From contig NZ_VDMO01000005.1 in assembly GCF_006335125.1 (NCBI RefSeq), forward strand, positions 124,001 through 188,000: a stretch of 64,000 bases of DNA, written 5' to 3'. The position numbers were made by a program, and so were the translations under genes. The notes under the pieces were generated by a model. That model did no database searches. It was not told the DNA's origin and saw only the letters and a program-made list of their open reading frames with translations. Below are positions 53,909-63,910 of this stretch, piece after piece. Source of the DNA: Deinococcus radiopugnans ATCC 19172 (GTDB lineage Bacteria; Deinococcota; Deinococci; Deinococcales; Deinococcaceae). The first letter of the stretch is position 1. Each line of letters starts with the position of its first letter.

Positions 53909-54247
53909 TCAATGGAGGTCGTTCGGGTCAACCTTGCTGATGATGTACAGGGGCTCGGCAGGTGGGTTGCGGTTCAGGCCCGTCCACTCTTCGAATTTCT
54001 CTGGCGTGCCCACGCACCCTCGCGGAAAATTGCACTCAGACTCCCGGCACAGCCAGCCCAGGGCCTCAATCTGCTCTGCGCTTCCGTCGAGCGCCGCACT
54101 CATGACGCGACCACACAGGAACTCCTCACTGAACGAGCTCAAGTGACCTCGCCAACCATTGTCGTTGTACGGAATCAACTCATCACGGAGGCTCTGGGGC
54201 AGGCGCGCCAGGGCCTCCGGAGACCACTGGTAAGGATAGAACGGCAT
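53909..54247 (-). CDS. Hypothetical protein
   Basis: 112 residues. The sequence (MPFYPYQWSPEALARLPQSLRDELIPYNDNGWRGH...) is aromatic-rich and globular, with a Cys pair in CRESECNFPRGC. No family recognised. Convergent with the previous gene across the hairpin. Confidence 0.5.
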   Translation of the reverse strand: MPFYPYQWSPEALARLPQSLRDELIPYNDNGWRGHLSSFSEEFLCGRVMSAALDGSAEQIEALGWLCRESECNFPRGCVGTPEKFEEWTGLNRNPPAEPLYIISKVDPNDLH

Positions 54248-54903
54248 CAGCGCCCATCCTGTCCGAATCCACAGGAACAGGGCTTAAAAAGCCTTCTGCA
54301 AGGTGCTGCCCAGCGCACCAGGTTGTGGCAGCGCCTGGAAGTTCGCTCCACCTGTGCTCAATGACCCACAGGACGTCCGACTACAACTTCATCCCATCAG
54401 CAGCGTAAGCGTCGAGGCCTGCCGGCCCAGGAATCTGCAGGTGACTGCTCGCCCATCAGGCGAGCGGTTATGTCCAGCCCAGGCGTCCTGCGTTGAACAC
54501 TTCAGTAATACAGATTCAGGGCGGCTGGGGCCGCCCCATCTCACTTCGGCAGCACTCGTGGCAAATCGGGCGGGTCGCTCCACAACCCACAGGACGTCCG
54601 CTCCCTTCAATCTGTACCCAGATACCTTGGACGATGGGCCATGTCATCGACGGTGTGCTGGTGAAGTTCACGGCACGTCAACGACCCCCTGGGCATCAAG
54701 CAACCCCCCCTGTGCCTAAATCTATGTGGGCCCAGCGAGGCCTGCCCAGCGCGCTGACGCCACAAGTTTGGCCCACGCTGCTGGTGGCGTGGGCCATCAT
54801 GCTGCTGGCACTCTGATCAGTTCAGGGTTGGCCCCTCTGTCGAAAAGCAACTGGGGGCCACGGCGGCACCCCTCGCCCCGGTGACCATGGAGGTGATCGG
54901 CAC
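54248..54903. other. 656-bp stretch without a supportable gene
   Basis: A 15-bp direct repeat CCCACAGGACGTCCG occurs near 54365 and 54587. Several open frames lack ribosome-binding sites. The right end holds GGAGGTGAT (54889-54897) in front of the helicase gene. Confidence 0.35.
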
Positions 54904-54936
54904 ATTCTCTCGTATTTCGAGCAGCACGCACCGAAA

Positions 54937-57900
54937 GTGACGCTCCTGGGTCAGGTGGACGGCAGCCACCTGCGGCCCAACCAGATTGGAGCTATCAGTG
55001 CCGTCCAGGCGCACTTCAGCCTCCACACCGAACCGGCCCTGCTGGCCATGCCAACCGGCTCCGGCAAGACGGCAGTGCTTATGGCACTCGCCTTCGTGCT
55101 GCGCGCTGGCCCGGTTCTGGTGGTGACACCCAGCGTCATTGTGCGTGAGCAGATTGCGGAAGGCTTCCGGAGCCTGGACATTCTCAAGCGCACAGGCGTC
55201 CTCCCGTTGGACTGCCCACCGCCACGTGTCCATGAAGTCACCGGTTGGCTGGCAACAGAAGAGGCGTGGAGAGAACTGGAGGGCTTCGACGTCGTCATTG
55301 CGTCCCCCCCCTCGATCAGCCCACGGCCCGGGCAGGTGGCCCCGCCGCCAGAGAAGCTGTTCGACCTCGTTCTCGTCGACGAGGCCCATCACGAACAGGC
55401 CCCCACGTGGAAAGCGCTGCTGGACTCCTTCGGGGAGACGCGCAGGGTACTGTGCAGCGCCACGCCCTTCAGGAACGACAGGCAGCGCCTGGGCGCCCGG
55501 ATCGTCTACCACTACCCTCTCAAGCGCGCCCAGGAGGACGGGATTTTTGGGCGGATCAATTTCGTGCCGATTAACCCTGGTGCGGGCGAAGACGCAGACG
55601 TGCTGATTGCCCTTAAGGCCGCGGAACTCCTCGCTGAAGACCGCGACCAGGGGCTGGACCACCGGCTGATGGTGAGAACGTCCGTCAAGTCGCGCGCCAG
55701 CGCCCTGGCCAAGATCTACGCCGACCACACCAGCCTCAAGCTGCAAGAGATCCACAGCGGCCTCCAGCCCAGCACCATCCGCAGGCGTATCGAAGCGCTG
55801 AAAAAAGGTGAGCTAGACGGCGTTATCTGCGTGGACATGATGGGGGAGGGCTTTGACTTTCCGAACCTCAAAATTGCTGCAATCCACGCCCCACACAAGT
55901 CACTGCCCATCACGTTGCAGTTCATCGGGCGCTTCGCGCGGACTGGCCACTCAGGACAACCTCTGGGGGACGCGCGCTTTATTGCCGAGGAGAACCGGAT
56001 CCGGCACGACGAGTTCCAGCTGTACAGCAGCGATCCGGAGGAGCCGGACTGGCGCGAGATCATTGCCAACCTCAACGACCGGCGCGTGGCCCACGAGGTG
56101 GAGAACCAGGCACTGTTCGACTCTTTCCGGCCAACCAGGCGGCCATCAGACCGAACCCGCGCGGCCCGGGAGCTGTCGCTCGGCGCCCTCGAGCCTTTCC
56201 ACCACGCCAAGGTCTACCAGCTGCCCGATGGCGCGGGCTTCGACCTCGAGGCCATGCCCAAAGGCATGGACGTGCTGTACTCAGAGGTCAGCGACGACCG
56301 CCAAGCCGCGGTGATCGTCTGGGATGAGGTCGAGACACCGCGCTGGTTGACCGTGCCGGTGCTGGACAACGTCCGCCATCACCTTCTGGTGGTCTATTTC
56401 GTCCAGGAGCAGCGGCTGCTGTTCGTGTGTTCAACCCAAAAGGAGGAGGACACCTATGAGGCCATCGTGGAGGCGTTCGCCCCGGACGGGGCCTACGAAC
56501 TCCCCGCTCCGCAGCTGCGGCGGGTGCTGACCGGCTGGACCGACCCGGAAATTTACAACATCGGGATGCGCAACCGCCAGGCCGCAATCGGCCAGGAGTC
56601 CTACCGTATCCTGACTGGCAGCGCCGCGCAGCACGCCATCTCGGAGCGCGATGGACAGCGCTTTACCCGCGGCCACGCCTTCGGGGCCAGTGTAGAACCA
56701 GACAGCAAGAAGACTCTGGGCATCAGCAGCAACTACGCGAAAATCTGGAGTCTGCGGTACGCCGGCCTGAATTCCTTCTTGAAGTGGTGCCGCGCCCTGG
56801 CGAGCAAGCTGAGCGACCCGGCGGCCGACAGTCTGCCCACCCCGCTGGACGCCCTGGACGGAGGAACGGTGGTCACCAGTTTCCCGGACCCGCAGGAACG
56901 GATGCTGCTGATGGCCGACTGGCCCGCCGAGCTTTACCACCTCAGCAGAGCAGAACGGCGACTTCACCTGACCGCGCCGGGCGTGGTCGGCGGCCTCACC
57001 CTGCATCCCACCGAACTTGAGGTCCGGGTTCGGCAGGACGAAAGCACCGTGGGCGCCCTGCGCTTCGACCTGGCGTACCGGGAACACATCCTGCAGTGCC
57101 GGCTGGAGCTGACCCCCCGGCCGCAGCACGTCGTACTCCCCGGCCAGGCTGTCGAATTGCGCGTGGCGCAGCGCCTGGGGGAAGAGAAGGGCATCAGCCC
57201 GTTCCTGGACAGTCATGCCCCTCAATTCTGGTATGACGACCTCTCCAGCGTGACCCGGAACGTCCACTACCGCGCCCTGGACTTCGAACCACAGGTTCCC
57301 GGAGAGATTTTCAAAATGGTCGACTGGGCTGCCGCGGCGGTCGACATCACCGCTGAGATCACCTGCGAGAAGGCCGGTTATGTCTCCATTCACGACCACC
57401 TCAGACGCGAACTCGACGGCAAGCACCAGGTCGTGTTCTTTGACCATGACACTGGGGAGGCAGCCGACTTCATCACGCTGGACCTGATAGAGGATGACCG
57501 CCTGCCAGTGCGCGTGAACTTCTACCACTGCAAGGGCAGCAAGGAAGATAAAGCTGGGAGTCGCGTCGGGGACATGTACGAGGTTCTGGGACAGGCCGTG
57601 AAGTGTCTGCGTTACCGTGACCGCAATCTGCTCAGGCGCCACCTGGCCGAGCGGGAAAAAAAGTATGGGGCGGGCGCTCCTGGGAAAAGTCGCTTTGTCA
57701 CGGGCGACCTGACCACCGTGGGCAGCATCCTGTCCACTCCCGGTCCTCTCCTGCTCCCCATTACGGTCTGGGTCGTCCAGCCCGGCCTGGACCGCGCCAA
57801 AGCGGAACACGAGAGCGATCCGAAAATGGGGCGCCTGATCGACAACGTTCTGTATTTCACGCAAGATCACGGCAGCAGCCTGCGAATTATGTGCTCGTAG
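54937..57900 (+). CDS. Long SF2 helicase with possible C-terminal nuclease domain
   Basis: 987 residues from the GTG at 54937. Motifs: MPTGSGKTAVLMAL (~38), VLVDEAHHEQA (~147), CSATPFRNDR, and QFIGRFARTGHSG (~330). The middle ~400 residues are unassigned beta-rich sequence. Near 840-890, HQVVFFDHDTGEAADFITLDL, then VNFYHCKGSKEDKAGSRVGDMYEVLGQAVK resembles a PD-(D/E)xK nuclease core (Asp...xHCKxS), which would make this a helicase-nuclease. Translation may begin upstream at an ATT (54904), since a perfect GGAGGTGAT lies six bases before it and the intervening residues look coding. Confidence 0.8.
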   Translation: MTLLGQVDGSHLRPNQIGAISAVQAHFSLHTEPALLAMPTGSGKTAVLMALAFVLRAGPVLVVTPSVIVREQIAEGFRSLDILKRTGVLPLDCPPPRVHEVTGWLATEEAWRELEGFDVVIASPPSISPRPGQVAPPPEKLFDLVLVDEAHHEQAPTWKALLDSFGETRRVLCSATPFRNDRQRLGARIVYHYPLKRAQEDGIFGRINFVPINPGAGEDADVLIALKAAELLAEDRDQGLDHRLMVRTSVKSRASALAKIYADHTSLKLQEIHSGLQPSTIRRRIEALKKGELDGVICVDMMGEGFDFPNLKIAAIHAPHKSLPITLQFIGRFARTGHSGQPLGDARFIAEENRIRHDEFQLYSSDPEEPDWREIIANLNDRRVAHEVENQALFDSFRPTRRPSDRTRAARELSLGALEPFHHAKVYQLPDGAGFDLEAMPKGMDVLYSEVSDDRQAAVIVWDEVETPRWLTVPVLDNVRHHLLVVYFVQEQRLLFVCSTQKEEDTYEAIVEAFAPDGAYELPAPQLRRVLTGWTDPEIYNIGMRNRQAAIGQESYRILTGSAAQHAISERDGQRFTRGHAFGASVEPDSKKTLGISSNYAKIWSLRYAGLNSFLKWCRALASKLSDPAADSLPTPLDALDGGTVVTSFPDPQERMLLMADWPAELYHLSRAERRLHLTAPGVVGGLTLHPTELEVRVRQDESTVGALRFDLAYREHILQCRLELTPRPQHVVLPGQAVELRVAQRLGEEKGISPFLDSHAPQFWYDDLSSVTRNVHYRALDFEPQVPGEIFKMVDWAAAAVDITAEITCEKAGYVSIHDHLRRELDGKHQVVFFDHDTGEAADFITLDLIEDDRLPVRVNFYHCKGSKEDKAGSRVGDMYEVLGQAVKCLRYRDRNLLRRHLAEREKKYGAGAPGKSRFVTGDLTTVGSILSTPGPLLLPITVWVVQPGLDRAKAEHESDPKMGRLIDNVLYFTQDHGSSLRIMCS

Positions 57901-57918
57901 TCTCCCTGGGCCCAACGC

Positions 57919-58104
57919 TCAGGAAGGGGCGCCGTGACGCCCCTTCGTCCCGTAGTTGCCGTCCCTCACCAGCACCTGCACGCCCTCGCCAGGAGCGCCG
58001 GGACACCGTAGAGACATCCACGCCTCTTCTGTCGTGACGTTCCCCCTCCCTGTGTCCAAAATCGGCTGAATGGCAGGCACGGTCAGGCGGCCGAATTCCG
58101 CCAC
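57919..58104 (-). CDS. Small protein, last gene of the TnpB-like/PrimPol cassette
   Basis: 61 residues from a GTG at 58104, overlapping the end of the primase-polymerase gene by 22 bases. The sequence (VAEFGRLTVPAIQPILDTGRG..., then GAPGEGVQVLVRDGNYGTKG) looks like a small beta-rich domain. No family recognised; its overlap supports a link to the cassette. Confidence 0.45.
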   Translation of the reverse strand: MAEFGRLTVPAIQPILDTGRGNVTTEEAWMSLRCPGAPGEGVQVLVRDGNYGTKGRHGAPS

Positions 58105-58919
58105 ACCGGCCCACCGAGATCGAGCGCACGCCGGACGGTGCGCTCGAGATAATCGGCGTGATCCCATTTTTCTCGCGCCAGCGCAGTAGAGCGCAGGATG
58201 CGAATGATTTTCTCCGCGTCCTGGACATAAAATCGCAGCATCCTGGCCGCCGCCAGATCCGCTTCGCTGGCGCTCAGGTGACCCAGCGCCGCCCAGTCGC
58301 CTTCAATCAGCAGGCGATGGGCACGCGCTCCATTCCGCGCCGCAAAGAGGCGCGGCAGGATCTGACCGTCCTCAAGCGGCGCCCCGCGCACCCCAGCGGG
58401 CGAGACCGGGCACACGGCCTTGTTGGGCAGGCAGGCCAGCACGGTGTCCAGCGGTGCCAACGCACAGCCACGGTCTGGCAACACCTCGCCCGTCACGGTC
58501 ACGTAGCCGGCGGCCAGCAGTTCGACACCCGGCAGGCGCCGGTTGCCCATCAGCGCCCCCGAGGTCCACAGGTGGATGCCCCCACCAGGAGAGCGTTCCG
58601 CGTATCCCGGCAGATCCAGGAGCGTCCGTGCCTGTGCCCCGAGCGGGACGTCCAGATCCGCGACGACCAGCTGGTCGTCAGGACGCAGCACCACGCCCAG
58701 GCCAGCCGCGTGGTGCTGACGCCCGAGGACGTGCGCTTCGTTGAGGGAAAGCCCCGCGCCACGCGGATCCACCGGCCGCAGCCGTCCGTCCCGGGGCAGG
58801 CTGGGGGCTTTCCCGATCCGTCCGTTGCCCCGGGGCAGCCCGATCCACGGCAGCCAGGTCTCCAGGGCCAGCACCTCCCCCGGCAGCACGCCCTGGAACT
58901 GGGTCAGCCGGCGAATCAC
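58083..58919 (-). CDS. Primase-polymerase, NrS-1/PrimPol-like
   Basis: 278 residues from a GTG (58919) that overlaps the stop of the TnpB-like gene as GTGA; the longer frame to 59000 lies inside that gene. The N-terminal PrimPol domain has VLRPDDQLVVADLDVPLG with the DxD metal site and the SPGGGIHLW nucleotide-binding motif. The C-terminal segment (MLRFYVQDAEKIIRILRSTALAREKW...YLERTVRRAL) matches the C-terminal domain of NrS-1-type phage polymerases. Such enzymes both prime and extend DNA. No helicase domain is fused. Confidence 0.75.
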   Translation of the reverse strand: MIRRLTQFQGVLPGEVLALETWLPWIGLPRGNGRIGKAPSLPRDGRLRPVDPRGAGLSLNEAHVLGRQHHAAGLGVVLRPDDQLVVADLDVPLGAQARTLLDLPGYAERSPGGGIHLWTSGALMGNRRLPGVELLAAGYVTVTGEVLPDRGCALAPLDTVLACLPNKAVCPVSPAGVRGAPLEDGQILPRLFAARNGARAHRLLIEGDWAALGHLSASEADLAAARMLRFYVQDAEKIIRILRSTALAREKWDHADYLERTVRRALDLGGPVWRNSAA

Positions 58920-59992
58920 CGCCGGCCCCGCCGGATCACCCTCCAGGCCCGCCGCCGGATGTTGAGTGCTGCGTTGTGGTGTGCGTTGAGCACACCACAC
59001 CTTGCACAGGTGAACACCGCACCGGCGCGCTGGCCGGTCTGCTGGCAGCGGTGGCAGCGTGAGCTGGTGTGCGCCGGCCGCACCCGGTACAGCCGCCCGC
59101 CGGCGGCATAAATGCGCTGGGGCAACACCCCCTGCACCCAGTCGGCCACCGCCAGCTCACGGGCGCGCTCGACGAAGTTCGACCGGAAGGTCCCAAAGCG
59201 GAGCGCTTCAACAGCTACGGTGTCAGCACAGCCGATCAGCTGCGTGGTCAGGGTGGCCAACTCTGCCTGCGCCGCCCCATACACCAGCGCGGCGTAACGG
59301 GTCTGCACCTCGGCGCGCTGGGAAGGGGGCAGGTTATCCAGTTGACTGTTCAGCGCGTGACGCCCCGCCTGGTCCAACAGGTGCAGCGGGCGGGTGGAGA
59401 GCATCTGGCCCCCGTGCCCGGCCGCCACCGCGAGTGGCGCCAAGCCCACGTCAACGCCCATCAGGCCCAGACGCTGCGGCCGCGAGACCGCGTCCAGCTC
59501 GAAGGCGAGGCTCAGGAACCAGAGGCCACCCTGGCACACCAGGCGGGTTTCCTCAGGCCGCCAGGTGCCCGGGGGGGGAGCCACCAGGCCAGGCACGCCA
59601 GGTGCTCGCCCCTGGACCGTACTGGCCACCAGCCGGTTGACCCAGGTCTTCTGAGCGGCCGGATTCATGGGCCTGAGCAACCCGTGGGCCAGGCCCTGCT
59701 GCTGGGGGTACTCCATGTATCCGGGACTGCCGGCCACCAGCAGGGCGTGCTCCTGCACTGGCAGGCGGTGCAGCTCGGCGGCCAACGTCGTGTTGCCCAG
59801 CTGCAACAGGCCGTCGTGGATCACATGCTGCCCTGCGAGCGCAGCGGCCTCAGGCACGTACACCTCGCCACCGGTCATCCCGCTGATGGGTTGGTGCTGC
59901 CGCAGCAGCCCACCGCTGTGTACGAGCGAATTGAGCTGGCTGGCATCGGCGTCGGCGACGCGCACGTTGTATCGCGTGGTTGTTGTCTGCAT
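58916..59992 (-). CDS. TnpB/OrfB-like protein with altered RuvC site
   Basis: 358 residues. RuvC-I Asp is present in LMGVDVGLAPLAV, RuvC-II Glu in VAVEALRFGTF, and a zinc ribbon CHRCQQTG...CARCG follows. RuvC-III reads NAHHNAALNI, where the catalytic Asp of the usual DxNAAxNI is His, so DNA cleavage is probably lost or weak. The N-terminal ~190 residues are divergent from standard TnpB. No IS200/IS605 ends or tnpA were seen. It is coupled to a primase-polymerase, which points to a domesticated, possibly RNA-guided DNA-binding role. Confidence 0.75.
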   Translation of the reverse strand: MQTTTTRYNVRVADADASQLNSLVHSGGLLRQHQPISGMTGGEVYVPEAAALAGQHVIHDGLLQLGNTTLAAELHRLPVQEHALLVAGSPGYMEYPQQQGLAHGLLRPMNPAAQKTWVNRLVASTVQGRAPGVPGLVAPPPGTWRPEETRLVCQGGLWFLSLAFELDAVSRPQRLGLMGVDVGLAPLAVAAGHGGQMLSTRPLHLLDQAGRHALNSQLDNLPPSQRAEVQTRYAALVYGAAQAELATLTTQLIGCADTVAVEALRFGTFRSNFVERARELAVADWVQGVLPQRIYAAGGRLYRVRPAHTSSRCHRCQQTGQRAGAVFTCARCGVLNAHHNAALNIRRRAWRVIRRGRR

Positions 59993-60076
59993 CTTTTACT
60001 TCCTCCCGTTCCGTTCCTTTCCATCACCCCCTTGGCCCTCCTCGCGCTGTGCGCCCGGCTCCGGTCCGGGCGCGGT

Positions 60077-60370
60077 CTACCGCATGCGCTCAGACAGCAT
60101 CGGCAACATCGCACTGACCTGCTCCGCCAGGTGCGGGTACAGCGGTACCGTGGCACCCCAGTACGTATCGCATTGCCTGTAGAGCGCGCGCAACAAATCA
60201 TGTTTGGGATCACCCAGCATCCACTCGCACATGTCGCGCCATGCGTCGGGCTGCTGCGCGCGGATCGTGTCCCACAAGGTCATCACCTCTGGCACAGCCC
60301 AGTTGATGGTGCCCGCAATCACCAGGGCATCGAGTTGTGTCTGGAGCTGTTCAAGGGTCAGCGTTGTCAT
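60077..60370 (-). CDS. Small hypothetical protein, first gene of the TnpB-like cassette
   Basis: 97 residues from the ATG at 60370. Helical, with many aromatic residues (ALVIAGTINWAVPEVMTLWDTIRAQQPDAWRDMCEWMLGD). It lies 84 bp upstream of the TnpB-like gene in the same direction. No family recognised. Confidence 0.5.
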   Translation of the reverse strand: MTTLTLEQLQTQLDALVIAGTINWAVPEVMTLWDTIRAQQPDAWRDMCEWMLGDPKHDLLRALYRQCDTYWGATVPLYPHLAEQVSAMLPMLSERMR

Positions 60371-61606
60371 ATCCAGATTTTTTGCTGGCATCTGACTGTT
60401 CCTGATTCACCTCCACGGCACAGGGGCGGTCCCCTGGTGGCCACCGGTGGGTAGAACCTGCACGGTCCGCCGGCGATGCCAGGAACAGCGTTGCAACCCG
60501 CCGGCGATGGACGACTGCTACGGCATGACGCGCGGTGGGTCGCAGCGTGGGATGTGGCGTGCGGTGGGCCCAGGCACGTCATGCAACGCATGGTGGGTCT
60601 GATGCGCAGTCCCCCCGGCGTGGCTGCTGCCGATGCTGGTGGGCGCGGGCAAAATTGCCGCTGAGCCGCGCATGAGGGCGTAGATCGGACCCACCTTGGG
60701 GAAGGACAGCCTGCCCGGAAGTTCTAGGTCAATCAAAGTTTCCCGGACCCCTGTGGGGAAGCGCTCCAGTCCGTCCAGGTGGGCATTGCTTGGACTCGCG
60801 CTGCAAAAAGATGAGAACTGGCCTGACAGCACAATGGAGTGCCCTCGGGCGCACGCCTGGCCAGGCCGGCGACGCGGCGCCAAGCGGCACTGGAACCATC
60901 AGTGCCGCCTGACGACGGCCCTCCCCGCGGGAATGGAGAGCCAGGGCCAGGGGCGAACGTGGATGTTGCGCACGCAAAGTGCTCAGGCTGAGGCGCCGCG
61001 CACAAGCGACAGCCCATGATGGGTACAGGACACGCGACAGTGCGCACGGTGGGTTCGAAGTCATTCAACTGATGCTGACGATGGACCCCTAGATGCCACA
61101 GGCCTGCAGCCCCTGAGCCCCCAGGCAAATTGTCTCTCCTTATGGCAGCCATACCTCTGCCACCGCATCATGAGATCCACGGAGCCCCTGCCGTCCCCAC
61201 TGCAGTCCCCCTGGGGCGGAGCGAGGGACAGTACAGCCCGGGGGCGTGACCGACCGGGTGGCGCGAGGCCGAGAGCGCTGTTCACCAGCCCTGCTCACCG
61301 GCACGTGCGGACCGTCATGACGGTGGCAGAGTCTGCCCTTTTTTCGGCCTGACCCTCTGCCAACCGTTGTTATGCCGCACTGCGTTCAGGACGCCATTGC
61401 CCGCAAAGTGTCAGGTGCTGAGCCACTGGCTGCCCGCCCGCCTGGTCCAGTCCGGCCACGGAAGCTCGTCTTCCGGGTCTATCCTGATCTATGACCCACC
61501 TGCCGGGGTCACCGGCGGGTGCGCTCGCCCTACTGCACGGCCGCGAGCAGGATCTGCGCCAACTGCCCAAAAGGCCGGCACTTTGCCTGAGTGCAGCCTT
61601 GATCGG
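60371..61606. other. 1.2-kb stretch without a supportable gene
   Basis: Long open frames here are typical GC-rich shadows without ribosome-binding sites. Two copies of CCGCCGGCGATG lie near 60469 and 60498 in the upstream region of the small gene, possibly regulatory. A 14-bp palindrome ACCGTCATGACGGT occurs near 61311. Nothing else recognised. Confidence 0.4.
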
Positions 61607-62796
61607 TCAGGTGACGGTCTGATCGCCCGCAGCCTTCCGGTTGAATCCAGCTCCAGCCAGCAGGGCCACCCCAGCCGCCACGCCCAGGCCGGTCAGCAGC
61701 CACAGCGACCCGCTGTACCCCCCGGTCCAGGTCAGCAGCAGCCCGACGCCAAACGGCGTCAGGGCCTGTGCGAGATTCACCGGGCGCGCCATTCGCCCGT
61801 TGGCCGCCCCGAACACCTCCGGTGGATACCGCTGGGCCAGGAGTTCCGCGCGGGCCAGGGTCAGGGCTCCACTGGCCAGTCCGAACGCCACGATGCCCAG
61901 CGCGGCGAGCACTGGGTTCTGCGCGAAGTGCAGCAGCGCGGCGCCCGCAGCAAGTTGTCCGAACAACGCCGTGGTCAGCGGCAGCGCTCCAAATCTGGCC
62001 AGGAGCGGTACGAACACCACCCGGCCGGGCAGCGCGGCCAGGCCCATCAGGCCCGTGAGCCCCGCGGCGAGGGCTGGCGAATGGCCCGCGGCGAGCAGCA
62101 GAGGCGCCAGTTGCAGGCCGATCCCGACGGTCACGATCCGCGCCAGCGTGAACGCCAGGGTGAGCGTCCGGAACGGTGGGTCCGGCTGAAAGGGGACCGA
62201 CGGGCCAGCCGCTGACCAGCGGGTCCTTTCCGGAGGAAGGCCGCTCCAGGTCACGCCGGCAGCCAGCAGCAGCAGTCCAGCCAGGCCCAGGAACGTACCT
62301 TTCAACCCCCACTGCCCCAGCAGCGCCGTGGTGAGCGGCACGAAAATGGTACTGGCCAGGCCCGCGATCAGCGTGATGGTCAGCGTGGCGCGGGTGCGCA
62401 CCGCGCCCTGGACCTGCTGCCCGAGCGCAGTAAAGGCCGCCTCGTAGAAGGTCAGGGCCATGGCGGCACCGGCGAGCAGCCACCCCAGGAGAAAGACCAC
62501 GTAGGTGGTGGATGCGGCCAGGAGCGTGAAGGCCAGGGCGCCAAGAAGGGCGCCCACACTGAGCAGGCCCCGGCCGCCCCGCGCATCGAGGGCCCGGCCG
62601 ACGGCCGGGGCCATGAACGCCGTGACCAGCAGGGCGAGGGTGAAGGCTAAATTCGTCTGCGCCCGGGTCCAGCCGCGTTCGTGTTCGGTGGCCACAGCGA
62701 GCAGGGGCTGGGCGTAGTACAGGGCCCCGTACGCGACCGTTGTGAGGCCGGCCAGCGCCCACACGAGCGGACGCCTGCCGGCAGCCGGGTGGGTCA

Positions 62797-62797
<1 letters not shown>
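61607..62797 (-). CDS. MFS transporter of the arsenic-type operon
   Basis: 396 residues with about 12 membrane segments. The N-half has the MFS loop 2-3 pattern (VGRALDARGGRG). It begins in a TGATG overlap with the DUF6428 gene, so it is part of the ArsR operon. MFS proteins in such operons export organoarsenicals or arsenate derivatives, but the substrate here is not defined. Confidence 0.85.
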
Positions 62798-63336
<539 letters not shown>

Positions 63337-63347
63337 GGCAGGCTCCT

Positions 63348-63365
63348 GATCGAAGAGTGTCGATG
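63348..63365. promoter_or_regulatory. Second ArsR operator copy, upstream of DUF6428
   Basis: GATCGAAGAGTGTCGATG matches the arsR promoter-operator copy at 63893-63910 at 16 of 18 positions. An internal ArsR site would give a second regulated entry point into the operon. Confidence 0.65.
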
Positions 63366-63379
63366 CGTGAGGGCAAAAA

Positions 63380-63550
63380 TCAGCAGGTGGCGCAGGGGGT
63401 CGAGCGGGCCGGGAGGTGAATCACGCCGGATGGCCTGGTGGTGGCTGGACGTTCCTGCTGTGCAAGGTGTGCGGCGCGCTGTTGCTCGGCTGCGTGCAGC
63501 AGGTCCTGGTGGTGCATCAGGGCGATCTGGTGAAAGGTGACGAGATTCAT
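63380..63550 (-). CDS. Small His/Gln-rich protein coupled to arsR
   Basis: 56 residues from an ATG overlapping the arsR stop as ATGA, ending STPCATC. It contains [20 protein letters not shown] and a C-terminal CATC that could bind metal or metalloid. No family recognised. The overlap with arsR supports it being real. Confidence 0.55.
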   Translation of the reverse strand: MNLVTFHQIALMHHQDLLHAAEQQRAAHLAQQERPATTRPSGVIHLPARSTPCATC

Positions 63551-63873
63551 ACGGCCTCCTTCTGAGCCTGGGGCGCGGCGGCCAGCAGGCGATCAAGGGC
63601 AGAACGGACGATGAGTAGGCCCTGGGCACTCAGGGTGTAGTACGTCCATTTGCTGCTTTTCTCGGCGTGGACCAGGCCGGCGTCGACCAGGATTTTCATG
63701 TGGTGGCTGGTGGTGGGCTGGGAGAGGCCGAGCCGCTCCTGAACATCGCAGGTGCAGATGCCCTGCCCGGTCGAGCAGCAGCCGGCGTCCGCGGTGGCCA
63801 GGAAGTGCAGCGCCCGCAGGCGGTGCGCGTCCCCCAGCGCCTTGAACACGCTTGCCGTCTCATCGAAGTTCAT
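63547..63873 (-). CDS. arsR: ArsR/SmtB family repressor
   Basis: 108 residues. Winged helix with [41 protein letters not shown] and a wing KWTYYTL. Cysteines in [14 protein letters not shown] sit before the recognition helix and are candidate As(III) ligands. First gene of the operon, with the start six bases after the -10 box, so its mRNA is probably leaderless. Arsenite release from the operator would induce the operon. Confidence 0.93.
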   Translation of the reverse strand: MNFDETASVFKALGDAHRLRALHFLATADAGCCSTGQGICTCDVQERLGLSQPTTSHHMKILVDAGLVHAEKSSKWTYYTLSAQGLLIVRSALDRLLAAAPQAQKEAV

Positions 63874-63879
63874 AGATGT

Positions 63880-63910
63880 AAATTAGAGGATAGATCGAAG
63901 AATGTCAATG
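63880..63910 (-). promoter_or_regulatory. arsR promoter overlapping its operator
   Basis: Minus strand TTGACA (63908-63903), 17-bp spacer, TAATTT (63885-63880). The repeat GATCGAAGAATGTCAATG (63893-63910) covers the -35 and the spacer, so ArsR bound there blocks transcription. 63911-64000 holds no recognisable gene. Confidence 0.85.

Noticed and set aside
60518..60883. A 121-residue leftward ORF in the 1.2-kb gap.
   Set aside because: No ribosome-binding site, odd composition and no recognisable domain.
61305..61330. The palindrome ACCGTCATGACGGT as an operator.
   Set aside because: It is isolated, with no second copy and no gene start nearby; recorded only as a sequence oddity.
61367..62215. 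A 282-residue rightward ORF over the MFS gene.
   Set aside because: Antisense shadow of a clear 12-segment transporter coupled to DUF6428.
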